From: Actinomadura sp. KC06
Lineage (GTDB): Bacteria > Actinomycetota > Actinomycetes > Streptosporangiales > Streptosporangiaceae
Assembly: GCF_004348735.1 (NCBI RefSeq)
Contig: NZ_SMKT01000096.1
Span: 1 to 35,778 of the forward strand
Direction: 5' to 3'
DNA: 35,778 nucleotides
Shown: in pieces, positions 15,192-23,237 of the stretch
Layout: each line of letters begins with the position of its first letter
Numbering within the stretch: position 1 is the first letter of the stretch
Notes under the pieces: generated by a model
What the model saw: only the letters and a program-made list of their open reading frames with translations
Told to the model about the DNA's origin: nothing
The model's database searches: none
Program-made: the position numbers and the translations under genes

Positions 15192-17216
15192 GTGAAGAAG
15201 CTGAAGCTGTGGTGGCGCAGGCATGTCCCTGAGCCGGTCACAGCACCCATAGGGCCGGCTTTGAGTGAACACAAGTGGTACCGCAAGGCTGCCGAGCTCT
15301 CCGATACCGGAATGCTCACCATGGCACGGCGCTTGCCAGTCCTGATCGGGCAGGTGATGCGGCTCGCTTGGCGGGCGAGCCGACGGGATCTGGCCGCGAC
15401 GATCGCGTTCAACGTGATCGCGGGGATGTTCACCGCGTTCGGGTTGCTGGCGACTACCGGGGTGCTGACGGCGCTGTTTTCGGCGGGTCCGACCCCTGAT
15501 CGGGTGCGGGCCGCGGTGCCGGAGTTACTGCTGGTGGGGGCGGCGGTTGCGGTCCGGGCGGCGTTCGCGACTGGGGCGCAGTGGGCGCAGGCTCGGCTGC
15601 GTCCGCAGGTGCAGCAGATCGTTGAGCAGCAGTTGTACGAGCTGACGACCGCGATCGAGCTGGCGGCATTCGACGACGCCGAGTTCCAGGACGACCTGCA
15701 CCGGGCCCGGCTGCGGGGGATGGACTCGGCCCCGTCCATGGTCGACAATGCCGTGGACTTGTTCACCGCCGCCGTCGGTGTCACGGCCGCGGCCGGTGCA
15801 CTCGGCGTGCTGCACCCGGTGCTACTGCCGCTGTTGTTGCTGACTGCGCTGCCCGAGGGGTGGGCGGCAGTCCGCGCGGCCCGGCTGGGTTATCTGACCC
15901 AATTGGATCTGGTGGAGGTCCGGCGGCGGGGCTGGATCATGTCCGAGCTGATGACCGAGCGGCGACATGCCGCCGAGGTCCGCTCATTCACCATTCGGGC
16001 CTTTCTGCTACGCCAGTACGCCGAGCTGGCCGCCCACATCCGTGGCGTCTTGTTGGACCTAGCGCGCCGGCAGACGGTGTCGCAGGTTTGGGGCGATGTT
16101 CTCAAGGGCGTCGCGACGGCGTTGATGTACACGGCGCTGGGGTTGCTTCTGTGGCGGGGCGTGATGCCGCTCGCGGTGGCGGGGACGGCGGTCCTGGCGA
16201 TCCGCGCCGGGCAGACGTCCTTGGTCAACCTGGTCTATGCGCTGAACCGCTGCTACGAGGACGGCCTGTACTTCAACGACTACATGGCCTACTGCCAGAC
16301 CGCCGAGCAGCGCGTCCAGCGAACCTGCGTCGGCGCCTGCGAGCGGGATGATACAGAGACGCAACTCCAGGCGCTGCGTGAGTTCCGGGAGATCTGCGCC
16401 GAAGAGGTGACCTTCACCTATCCCGACAGCGATGTGCCCTCGATGCACGAGGTGTCGGTGCGGCTCGGCCGTGGGGAGATCGTCGCGTTGGTCGGGGAGA
16501 ACGGATCCGGGAAGACGACCCTCGCCAAGATCCTCGCTGGCCTGTACGCCCCGCAGGCAGGTGTCGTGCGCTGGGACGATACCTTGGTGGAGTATCTGGA
16601 TCCCGAAGCACTGCGGCGGGCGATCGCCGTCGTCGCCCAGGACCACACACACTGGCCGATGACCGCGGCCGACAACATCACCATGGGCGATGACATCGCC
16701 GCCGCAGGCGTCCGGGCAAGCGTCGATGAGGCTGCGACCGCGGCCGGCGCCGACCAGGTGATCGCTACCTTGCCACTCGGCCTGGACACTCTTCTGGACA
16801 AGCGCTTCGCAGGCGGGTGTGAGCTGTCGGGCGGGCAATGGCAGCGGCTGGCGGCCGCGCGCGGCTTCTACCGGGACGCCCCCCTGCTGATCTGTGATGA
16901 GCCCACCGCCGCGCTCGACGCGCGCGCCGAGCACCACCTTTTCGACCAGATCCGCGAGCATGCCGCACGGCACGAGCGCACCGTCTTGCTGATCACCCAT
17001 CGGCTGGCCAGCGTTCGGCACGCCGACCGCATCTACGTCCTCGACCGCGGCCGCGTCACCGAACACGGTACTCACCGCGACCTCATGGCACTGGACGGCC
17101 TGTATGCCGAGCTATATGAGCTGCAAGCGTCGGCGTACCGGCAAGGTGGAGACGACGACGGTGTTCTCACCATCGGTGCGGGGAACCGACCGCTGGGACC
17201 AGGAGCCCGACCATGA
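15192..17216 (+). CDS. ABC exporter, fused transmembrane and ATPase domains
   Basis: 674-aa half-transporter of the type I ABC exporter class. The N-terminal ~380 residues contain about five or six hydrophobic segments (e.g. AFNVIAGMFTAFGLLATTG, ELLLVGAAVAVRAAF, VLLPLLLLTALPEGWAA, ALMYTALGLLLWRG). The ATPase half has Walker A GENGSGKTT (about 436-444), signature LSGGQWQR (about 545-552), Walker B LLICDEPTAALD (about 565-576) and an ITHR switch His. GTG 15192 follows GGGGGAGGTGG, so the long open frame upstream is not coding. It probably works as a dimer exporting a peptide, lipid or small molecule; the substrate is unknown. An XRE regulator follows. Confidence 0.9.
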   Translation: MKKLKLWWRRHVPEPVTAPIGPALSEHKWYRKAAELSDTGMLTMARRLPVLIGQVMRLAWRASRRDLAATIAFNVIAGMFTAFGLLATTGVLTALFSAGPTPDRVRAAVPELLLVGAAVAVRAAFATGAQWAQARLRPQVQQIVEQQLYELTTAIELAAFDDAEFQDDLHRARLRGMDSAPSMVDNAVDLFTAAVGVTAAAGALGVLHPVLLPLLLLTALPEGWAAVRAARLGYLTQLDLVEVRRRGWIMSELMTERRHAAEVRSFTIRAFLLRQYAELAAHIRGVLLDLARRQTVSQVWGDVLKGVATALMYTALGLLLWRGVMPLAVAGTAVLAIRAGQTSLVNLVYALNRCYEDGLYFNDYMAYCQTAEQRVQRTCVGACERDDTETQLQALREFREICAEEVTFTYPDSDVPSMHEVSVRLGRGEIVALVGENGSGKTTLAKILAGLYAPQAGVVRWDDTLVEYLDPEALRRAIAVVAQDHTHWPMTAADNITMGDDIAAAGVRASVDEAATAAGADQVIATLPLGLDTLLDKRFAGGCELSGGQWQRLAAARGFYRDAPLLICDEPTAALDARAEHHLFDQIREHAARHERTVLLITHRLASVRHADRIYVLDRGRVTEHGTHRDLMALDGLYAELYELQASAYRQGGDDDGVLTIGAGNRPLGPGARP

Positions 17217-17337
17217 TGAAGACACCGCTGGCCTCGTCGGCTCCCCCAGCACTGCTGACCGGCGCAGAGCCGGTGTCCACGGCGGGCAAGGACACGGGCT
17301 TGCCTGTTGTTGGGGCCGTTGCGCTTGGATGGAGGCG

Positions 17338-18213
17338 ATGCCCTCGCCATCGTCCTCCAGCGCGCAAGCCGCCCGGCAGCGGCTGGCCGACCAACTCCGC
17401 GAGCTCCGCGTGAACGCGGGTATCTCGGGGGTCGAGTTTGCGCGCAGGGCCGGGTGGCGCAGTTCCACGAACGTGTCCAAGATCGAACGGGCGGTTCGTC
17501 CGGCGTCGGCCGATCACGTGCGACTTTGGTGCAGGGTTTGTGGTGCATCCGATCGCCGGGCACGCGAATTGCTGGCTGAACAGGCCGCCGCCGAGCGGAT
17601 GTGGCTGACCTACCGGCAGCTCAACCGCGGTGGCCTCAAGCTCGCCCAGGAGTCCGTCCGGGACCGTTACGAGCGGGTCAAGCTGATGCGGACCTATTGC
17701 GCGCACGTGATTCCCGGCCTCGTGCAGACTCGGGCGTACACCACCAGGGCGCTGGAGTCGATCCGGATCGAGCAGCATGTCGAGATCGACGACGTCGCCG
17801 AAGCGGTGGCAGAGCGGATGGACCGGCAGCGCGTGCTGCGTCGGCCGGACGCGCGCTTTGTGTTCGTGCTTGAAGAGCAGGTGCTGCATCACCGTGTCAT
17901 CCCAGCTCGTCAGCATGTCGAGCAGTTGGAGCACCTGCTGAGGGTGGCGCGGCTGCCATCGGTGTCCCTGGGGATCATCCCACTGACCACCGATCGTTCC
18001 CGGCTCGGGCACCGGGTGTGGCCCGAGCACACCTTCGTCATCAGCGACGCCGACCTGGTCACGGTAGAGCTGGTGTCGGGTTTCTTGTCGGTATCCCAGC
18101 CGACCGAGGTCGCCGACTATCTCGCCGCGTGGGATCGGCTTTTCGGTCTGGCGGTCCACGGCGAACCAGCACGACGCATAATCACTGAGGCCGCAGATCG
18201 GCTTGACGCCTGA
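17338..18213 (+). CDS. XRE-family regulator with DUF5753-type C-terminus
   Basis: 291-aa actinobacterial regulator. Residues about 12-70 form the helix-turn-helix (LADQLRELRVNAGISGVEFA..STNVSKIERAVRPAS). The rest matches the DUF5753 tail found with such HTH domains (MRTYCAHVIPGLVQTRAYTTRAL, FVFVLEEQVLHHRV, LPSVSLGIIPL). An in-frame ATG at 17329 is the alternative start; neither has ideally spaced ribosome-binding sequence. These regulators are commonly followed by DUF397 or DUF6879-type small proteins, and one follows here at 18272. Confidence 0.9.
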   Translation: MPSPSSSSAQAARQRLADQLRELRVNAGISGVEFARRAGWRSSTNVSKIERAVRPASADHVRLWCRVCGASDRRARELLAEQAAAERMWLTYRQLNRGGLKLAQESVRDRYERVKLMRTYCAHVIPGLVQTRAYTTRALESIRIEQHVEIDDVAEAVAERMDRQRVLRRPDARFVFVLEEQVLHHRVIPARQHVEQLEHLLRVARLPSVSLGIIPLTTDRSRLGHRVWPEHTFVISDADLVTVELVSGFLSVSQPTEVADYLAAWDRLFGLAVHGEPARRIITEAADRLDA

Positions 18214-18271
18214 ACGCCGCGACAGAAAGGGTCGAGATGTCCTTCACTTTCGGCATTCACGGGAGTTTGCG

Positions 18272-19039
18272 TTGTCACTGCATCTAGTCGGCGAAGACCC
18301 GAACTCGCCCGAAGGTCGCTGCCCCGCCGTGTATGTCGATCCCGACACCGGTGACTACTACTTCCAGGGCCAACTGATCGAGGATCTGCGGGTGATCGCC
18401 GAGATCGCCCGCCACGGCAACCTGCACTCCGACGAAGCCGTCGTGAGGCTGCCGGCCCGGATGGCATCGCTCATCGCTGCGGCGGCGGCCGGCACCTACG
18501 AGCCCGACGGTCTGGGCCACGGCCCGGCCGACAGCACCGAGGTCCTCCAGTCCGCAAAGCGCACCGCGCTGCATCTGGAGATGCGCGACGCCTACGACCC
18601 TTCCCACCCCGCCTACCAAGACTTCCGTGCGGGCGGGACGGGCCGGTATGAGATGACCAAATGGCGCGGGATCGTCCAGGACGCGGTCGGGCGCGGCGTG
18701 ACGATCCGCCGGGCCCGCGTGGTGTCCGAGCCGCCCTCGGACTACATCCGGTGGGAGCACATGCTCACCGAGCAGAACGTCGCAGCCGGTGAGGACGTGC
18801 GATGGCTGCCGCGTGAGCGGGCGTGGGACCTGGTGCTGCCCGCCGCGGATTTTTGGCTGTTCGACCACAAGCTTGTGATGTTCAACTTCTGTGCTGGTGA
18901 CGGAACCGAGATCGAGCAAGAGAAGAGCAGTAACGATCCCGATATCGTCGCCCGCTGCCTGCTCGCGTTCGAGCGGGTGTGGGAACGCGCGACCCCACAC
19001 GGGCAATACCATCTCCCTGACCCACACGACCAGCAATAA
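18272..19039 (+). CDS. DUF6879-type protein with fused N-terminal small domain
   Basis: 255-aa protein. TTG 18272 is chosen because GGGAG lies about 7 nt upstream and the product then begins MSLHLVGEDPNS, a start I know from small proteins beside XRE/DUF5753 regulators. Residues 1-75 form that small domain (CPAVYVDPDTGDYYFQGQ, then VVRLPARMASLI). Residues about 95-250 resemble DUF6879 (SAKRTALHLEMRDAY, SEPPSDYIRWEHMLT, WLLPRE-like WLPRERAWDL, DFWLFDHKLVMFNFCAGD). The two parts are often separate neighbouring genes, so this looks like a fusion. It probably acts with the upstream regulator. Mechanism unknown. Confidence 0.75.
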   Translation: MSLHLVGEDPNSPEGRCPAVYVDPDTGDYYFQGQLIEDLRVIAEIARHGNLHSDEAVVRLPARMASLIAAAAAGTYEPDGLGHGPADSTEVLQSAKRTALHLEMRDAYDPSHPAYQDFRAGGTGRYEMTKWRGIVQDAVGRGVTIRRARVVSEPPSDYIRWEHMLTEQNVAAGEDVRWLPRERAWDLVLPAADFWLFDHKLVMFNFCAGDGTEIEQEKSSNDPDIVARCLLAFERVWERATPHGQYHLPDPHDQQ

Positions 19040-19069
19040 CCCATCAGGCGCGAACTCCCATGGCCATAC

Positions 19070-19421
19070 TCACAACAGTGTGATTCGTACGGCCTTGCCT
19101 AGTGTCGGTGCAGCCCCGAGCGCTGCCCTGGCTTCTGGGGAGATCAGGCCGGTACCTCACCATGCTCGGGAAAGCGACCAAGGCAACCAGGAAGAAGTCA
19201 CGCAGCAGAGAACGGAATTGGTTTGCCAACTGGTGACGGTTCCAGACCGCGTCTTGCTGTGCGCGCCAGCGCCGCGATGGTCTGTAGGTCAGCATCAAAC
19301 GCGTGAGCAAAGCGCCACAGGTCGCCAGGTTCAGATACTGCTCAAACAGCACCGCATGGCGGTCGTGTCGGACCGCCGACCGCTCAAGGCAGTAACGTTC
19401 CGACGCGAGTTGATCAGCCAA
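19070..19421 (-). pseudogene. Decayed IS110-family transposase remnant
   Basis: Minus-strand pieces of an IS110-type (DEDD) transposase occur in three different frames in the right order. They are GDLWRFAHAFDADLQTIAALA (about 19335-19270), then RAQQDAVWNRHQLANQ..FRSLLRDFF (about 19270-19165), then GLISPEARAALGAAPT (about 19150-19100), ending at TGA 19072-19070. The upstream stretch ERYCLERSAVRHDRHAVLF resembles the preceding RYRERHSVAR..SDHADA region of the family. At least two frameshifts and missing N- and C-terminal parts show it is dead. No terminal repeats were found. Confidence 0.75.
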
Positions 19422-19535
19422 CTCAAGACGGATCGCTACGAGATGTGTTGTCCGTGGGCGATGTCGAAGTGCACCAGATTCCTGGCCCTTGACCTAGTCG
19501 GCGGAGGTTCGGCCGTAGCGCTTGATTGCAGAATC

Positions 19536-19982
19536 TCAGCCCGCTCTGCTGTTGGGTGTCGGTGAGTCGTGCCGCTCGGTGCCGGAGTCAATGCGTCGGA
19601 CCCGTTCACGAGCACGCTGGTAGGTCGTCGCTTCGGCGGCATGCTTGTCAGCGAGTTCAGCGATGCGCGTAGCGGTCTGGGCGAGACTTCGTGCAGCTTC
19701 GGCAACCCGGGGCTCCCACTGTCGGTCTCTCGACTTCAGCGCATCTGCACCGCAGGTGACTTCCCGCAGCGTTTGCCAGAGAGTCTCGGCAGACAAACGC
19801 GCATGTTCTTCGGCGCTGAGGAGATGTTCGACGTGTAGGGCTGCTGCTGCCGCCGCCTCATCTACGGCCTGGCGTGTACGCCAGGCGCGCTGACGACAAG
19901 ATTTGGAGCAGTGCAGGGCCCGGCGTCCAGGGCGACCCTGGTAAGTCTGGAATTCCCCTTGACAGACTCTGCAGGTCGCCAT
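19536..19982 (-). CDS. Small zinc-ribbon / coiled-coil protein, 148 aa
   Basis: ATG 19982 has AAAGG about 9 nt upstream. The N-terminus has four cysteines (C4-x2-C7 and C25-x3-C29) in MATCRVCQGEFQTYQ..ALHCSKSCRQRAWRTR, a treble-clef-like zinc ribbon common in small actinobacterial proteins. The remainder is a long Ala/Glu/Arg coiled coil (AALHVEHLLSAEEHARLSAETLW; ARSLAQTATRIAELADKHAAEA). It probably binds nucleic acid or protein. An open frame continues upstream of the ATG but lacks coding bias. It lies in the accessory island beside the IS110 remnant. Confidence 0.7.
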   Translation of the reverse strand: MATCRVCQGEFQTYQGRPGRRALHCSKSCRQRAWRTRQAVDEAAAAAALHVEHLLSAEEHARLSAETLWQTLREVTCGADALKSRDRQWEPRVAEAARSLAQTATRIAELADKHAAEATTYQRARERVRRIDSGTERHDSPTPNSRAG

Positions 19983-20355
19983 TGTTGCGATGCCTTTATA
20001 TTCCTGGCACCGATGGGAGTTACTTTCGCCTTCACGATTTTCTGTGGTTCTTCGAGATGGACGGCCGCGACGCCGTCTCCGGGTATCATCTGAACCGGTG
20101 TCGGAGATGTCTGCAGGAGACCGAGGGCAGCGGTCCCATGTTCCATCGACATCAGGGGCATCGCTCTTCCGTGTGCCACTCGGCATTTCAATCGTCGTAC
20201 GGGTCGCCGTAAAGGTAATTGTAGACGTCGTCGTGGTAATGGTCACGCTCGTCACCGCGGGTTCCCATCTTTGATCGGGCACTACTGCCGTAATACTCGG
20301 GCTAACAGCCATCGCCGGGTCGGTCGTCGCGATCATCTGTGTCGCCCGACCACCA
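19983..20355. other. 373-bp region without a convincing gene
   Basis: G/C content is lower than in the flanks. The only notable item is a 26-codon minus-strand frame at 20188-20268 starting MGTRGDERDHYHDD, very acidic and Tyr-rich. It has no ribosome-binding site and an upstream in-frame stop, so I do not call it. Promoter sequences for the 19536-19982 gene would lie here. Confidence 0.5.
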
Positions 20356-20796
20356 TCACTCTGCGGTGAGCCGGTCCAGCGCGTCGATGATCTCAACGAT
20401 GATAGCGAGATCGGCCTCAACCTCGGTGATCGGGATGTTGGCGCGTCCCCTGCCCCGGCGATCGCCGGTGTGCGCTATCAGATTTCGGCCACTCACAATG
20501 CGATCCAGTTGGTCTTCTGAAGTCTTGGCGGAGACTTTACGCATCTTATCAATGTCCGAAAATACCCCCTTCATGCCCACAAGTGCGAATAGTTGACCGA
20601 TTTGCGGTGGTGCTGGGCTTGCGTGTTGCTGGACCTGCAGTTCGATGACCTTTCGCAGCCCCCACTCCCTTTTAGTATATTTCGATTCGATGGCTAGGTA
20701 GTCGTCAACCGTGAGCGAGAGTTCTGGCTGCCGGGACTGGCTGAGCAGCTTCCCGTACCCAACCGTGAACGTCCCCCGAGGAGAGGGAGAAGGCAT
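20356..20796 (-). CDS. HEPN-like domain protein, possibly N-terminally truncated
   Basis: The 146-aa frame carries a clear HEPN-type motif: Arg104-Asn-x3-His109 (GRNLIAHTGD), flanked by helices (KREWGLRKVIELQVQQH; VEADLAIIVEIIDALDRL). Rx4-6H is the active site of HEPN RNases in toxin-antitoxin and abortive-infection systems. The start is doubtful. ATG 20796 lies in GGCATGGCC, whose palindrome also provides the ATG of the opposite-strand gene at 20795, and no minus-strand ribosome-binding site is seen. No other ATG/GTG exists before the domain, and the frame closes at 20854. The gene may be the 3' remnant of a longer one. Confidence 0.6.
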   Translation of the reverse strand: MPSPSPRGTFTVGYGKLLSQSRQPELSLTVDDYLAIESKYTKREWGLRKVIELQVQQHASPAPPQIGQLFALVGMKGVFSDIDKMRKVSAKTSEDQLDRIVSGRNLIAHTGDRRGRGRANIPITEVEADLAIIVEIIDALDRLTAE

Positions 20797-21211
20797 GGCC
20801 GGCCGACGCGGAGGGCCTCCCCTACCAGTCAAAATCGCGGAGGAGGCGAGGCGTCAACTCCCGGCTGTGTTCGCCGCCGCACCACCACTGGACGGGGCAG
20901 GTGGACGCGACGTCCTCACGGTCTCCATGCCGGTGGAGATCACGGTCACGGGAGAGACTTCAGAAGATCGGCCCACTGATCGTCTTGCCAGCGCGACCTT
21001 GCGCGGCACGCTGCTGCAAGAGTTCATCGGACACATCGAGTCTGGCCGACTGGCCGATGCGGTGAGTACGGCGTTCTCCACGTACTGGGGCCAAGGCAGC
21101 CCCGACGGAGTCGAGATCCGCCCAAGTCCACGAAATCCGTTGGTAAACGCAGGGCTCCGAACGCCCGGTGGTGGGCCGGTGACCGATACTGATCAGCGGT
21201 CTTGGCCATGA
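20795..21211 (+). CDS. Hypothetical protein, 138 aa
   Basis: Unrecognised soluble protein with an excellent purine-rich ribosome-binding stretch (GAGGAGAGGGAGAAGG) before ATG 20795. It has a basic, Gly/Pro-rich start (AGRRGGPPLPVK), a helix (IAEEARRQLPAVFAAAP), a beta segment (DVLTVSMPVEITVTG) and a helix (LLQEFIGHIESGRLADAVSTAF). Third-position G/C bias supports coding. It is head-to-head with the HEPN-like frame, sharing the ATG palindrome, and ends 9 bp from the convergent P-loop gene. Its placement between a HEPN-like and a nucleotidyltransferase-like gene is suggestive but not evidence of an antitoxin. Confidence 0.6.
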   Translation: MAGRRGGPPLPVKIAEEARRQLPAVFAAAPPLDGAGGRDVLTVSMPVEITVTGETSEDRPTDRLASATLRGTLLQEFIGHIESGRLADAVSTAFSTYWGQGSPDGVEIRPSPRNPLVNAGLRTPGGGPVTDTDQRSWP

Positions 21212-21220
21212 ACAGGGCTC

Positions 21221-22501
21221 TCATCCGCGCCCACTAGAGGTGACGCACGTTGCCGTCCCTTGTTGCTCAGCTCGAAGCTGCTCAGGATCTGTCGGACCTT
21301 CTTCCGACGTGCGCGCCTGTTGCACCGCTTGAAGCAGGTAAGCGCCATCGCATTCTTCGGTCGGCGGCAGCCAAAGCCGAGGCGGACGCTTTGGATGAGG
21401 CTCGACGAGGATCGGGCCAGCTTCACCTTCCTCCTCTAGCGAGGTGAAGTCAGCCGCAATCAGGATATCAATATCGTCTGCGACTGGGGCCAGGCGAACG
21501 CAGCGACTGAAGGACCCGCTGGGATACACAGCGTGCATGGCCGGGAAAGCGATTCGGCAAAGCTCGTTGATTTCTTCGAGAAGATGAGGTGGAGAGGTGT
21601 CGGCAAAGGACATCGACTCAAGGACCACTCCAGCAAGCTGGAGCGATCTTGGGACGGGCAACGCCTGCAGTTCAGCCGCTCGTCTCCAGGATTTGAGAGT
21701 ACGGAGCAGTGGCGCCCGGCGAGGCCGGAGCTGACCTCTTACATCCTCGACGGCAATCGCCAGCGCCAAGTTCGAGCCGATGAACGAACTGAGCGTTCGA
21801 CGGTCGACGTAAAATACAGAACCCGGTTTCCTGTTGAGGGATTGTGGTTCACTTTGGAGAACGGGGTCGTGCTGCATTGGTTGGATGTGTGCGCACGTTT
21901 TGATCATGTCGGCTTCTGAGCGTGCTTCGTCGAGGATCCGAACGGCTTTTCGCTCCGCCTCGGAGACGATCTGTTCTGATTTGCGCTGAGCCTCCTGGAG
22001 GGCACGGAGGGCGGTTTGTTCTGTCTCCTGTGCGCGGGCGGTCATAGCTTCGGCTCGTTCGCGGGCTCGACGCGTGATCGTGGCGGCGTTGCGGAGGGCT
22101 GCGTCCTCGAATTCCTGGGCGGCGCGCTGTGCGTGGGAGCGGGCGCTCAGCAAGGCCATGAGCAGTCCAAAGGTGAGGGTCTTGCCCGACCCGTTCCTGC
22201 CGGCGAGAACCAAGCACTGTCCATCTTCCTGGGACGGCTCAGTATCGACGCAACCAAGGGCTTGTGGTGACGGGGAGGCCGCTTGCTGGTCAGGCTCACC
22301 GCCACCGTTCTGATCATCGTCCTGAGCGCGCTGAAGGACTCGGCGACGCCGTGCGGCCACGGCCTCCTTGGTGAGGTGCCGCGTCACGACGTCATCGATG
22401 TCTCGCGCATAGGCCAGCAGTTCCTGCCTGGTCTCCTCCGTCTTGGACGGGTTAGGCGCGAGCGAGGTGGGCTGGTCGGGCTTGTAGTTGTGGTCGCTCA
22501 C
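21221..22501 (-). CDS. P-loop / coiled-coil / nucleotidyltransferase-like protein, 426 aa
   Basis: This looks like a composite protein. Residues 96-108 are a textbook Walker A (CLVLAGRNGSGKT) followed by a hydrophobic helix. About 112-200 is a continuous Ala/Glu/Arg coiled coil (AQRAAQEFEDAALRNAA..SEQIVSEAERKAVRILDEARSEAD), like DivIVA/FilP-type coils. Residues 325-350 read VYPSGSFSRCV..DDIDILIAAD, the Gly-Ser plus Asp-x-Asp pattern of nucleotidyltransferases (Gly329-Ser330, Asp343, Asp345). I see no clear Walker B or ABC signature. GTG 22501 overlaps the sigma-factor stop (GTGA). It could be a conflict-system effector or sensor, or a mosaic of decayed genes. Confidence 0.6.
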   Translation of the reverse strand: MSDHNYKPDQPTSLAPNPSKTEETRQELLAYARDIDDVVTRHLTKEAVAARRRRVLQRAQDDDQNGGGEPDQQAASPSPQALGCVDTEPSQEDGQCLVLAGRNGSGKTLTFGLLMALLSARSHAQRAAQEFEDAALRNAATITRRARERAEAMTARAQETEQTALRALQEAQRKSEQIVSEAERKAVRILDEARSEADMIKTCAHIQPMQHDPVLQSEPQSLNRKPGSVFYVDRRTLSSFIGSNLALAIAVEDVRGQLRPRRAPLLRTLKSWRRAAELQALPVPRSLQLAGVVLESMSFADTSPPHLLEEINELCRIAFPAMHAVYPSGSFSRCVRLAPVADDIDILIAADFTSLEEEGEAGPILVEPHPKRPPRLWLPPTEECDGAYLLQAVQQARTSEEGPTDPEQLRAEQQGTATCVTSSGRG

Positions 22502-23091
22502 CGCTCGTCCTCCTGGGTCGCCGGAGCCGAAGGGCTGGGCTCAGCCTCCCGTGTGAGTTGGTAATCCTGGTGGAGCAGAGGCTTGAGTTTCTGGCGTGCC
22601 AACTGAAGATTTTTTCGGACGGTGGCTTCGGTCTTGCCGAGGTGATCGGCGATCTCGGTGATCGTGGAACCGTCGTAAAAGGCCGCCATCACCGCTCGCT
22701 GGACCGGGGGCAGTGTCTCCAACATCTGCTTGATCCACTGGCCGTCCTCCCAGAAGGTCAGTTCGTGGCAGATGTCGGCCTCCGGCGTCAGATGGCCACC
22801 CCGGATTTCCAGCGGCATCCGTCTGCGCTCTCTGCGGCGGTGACCGACAGCGTGACTCAGGGCCGCCTTGCGGGCGTAGCCGACCGGGTTGGTGAGCTCC
22901 GACCAGCGCTTCACGACCTCAATCATGGCCTCTTCAACGGCGTCCTGCGCCTCCGAGAGCGACACCCCCGTCACCGCCATCGTGACCCCCACCAGATTGG
23001 GGAATTCGGTATCGAAGAGCGCATCGAACCCCTCCGGAGAATCAGCCTCGGGCTCGGCGACGGCCTGCGCCGCCTCGCTCACGTGCTTCAC
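22498..23091 (-). CDS. Sigma-70 family (ECF-like) RNA polymerase sigma factor
   Basis: 197-aa protein with a divergent region 2 (about 25-95: FDALFDTEFPNLVGVTMAVTG..AQDAVEEAMIEVVKRW..NPVGYARKAALSHA) and a clear region 4 helix-turn-helix (about 125-173: LPPVQRAVMAAFYDGSTITE, then ADHLGKTEATVRKNLQLARQKL). GTG 23091 has GGAGG 10 nt upstream and overlaps the preceding stop. Its own stop overlaps the P-loop gene. No zinc-type anti-sigma gene is adjacent; the two-TM protein at the head of the operon is a possible membrane partner. Confidence 0.85.
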   Translation of the reverse strand: MKHVSEAAQAVAEPEADSPEGFDALFDTEFPNLVGVTMAVTGVSLSEAQDAVEEAMIEVVKRWSELTNPVGYARKAALSHAVGHRRRERRRMPLEIRGGHLTPEADICHELTFWEDGQWIKQMLETLPPVQRAVMAAFYDGSTITEIADHLGKTEATVRKNLQLARQKLKPLLHQDYQLTREAEPSPSAPATQEDER

Positions 23092-23237
23092 CGCCGACGA
23101 TCCTCCGATCGAGCCATCACTCCGGACGCCTCCTCGTTGCCTTGGTGCACGAGACGGACAGAGTGTGAAATGCGGGTGAGACGTTTCCTGGCAGACTCAA
23201 ACTGGGACCGTGCGGCCTGCAGAGCAGGGGCCGTCAC
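23088..23237 (-). CDS. Very small protein, 49 aa
   Basis: GTG 23237 overlaps the TGA of the membrane-protein gene (GTGA), and the TGA at 23090-23088 overlaps the sigma-factor GTG in the same way, so it is chained on both sides. The product is basic and helical (ALQAARSQFESARKRLTRISHSVRLV, ending ARSEDRRR). No domain is recognised. Conservation of overlap at both ends is the main evidence. It could be a small regulator or the soluble partner of the two-TM protein. Confidence 0.55.
   Translation of the reverse strand: MTAPALQAARSQFESARKRLTRISHSVRLVHQGNEEASGVMARSEDRRR

Noticed and set aside
20188..20268. 26-codon acidic minus-strand frame (MGTRGDERDHYHDD...)
   Set aside because: No ribosome-binding site and an in-frame stop shortly upstream; too short to support alone.
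20356..22501. Canonical HEPN-MNT toxin-antitoxin pair
   Set aside because: The two motifs lie in non-adjacent genes separated by a convergent plus-strand gene, and the nucleotidyltransferase motif is part of a much larger P-loop/coil protein.
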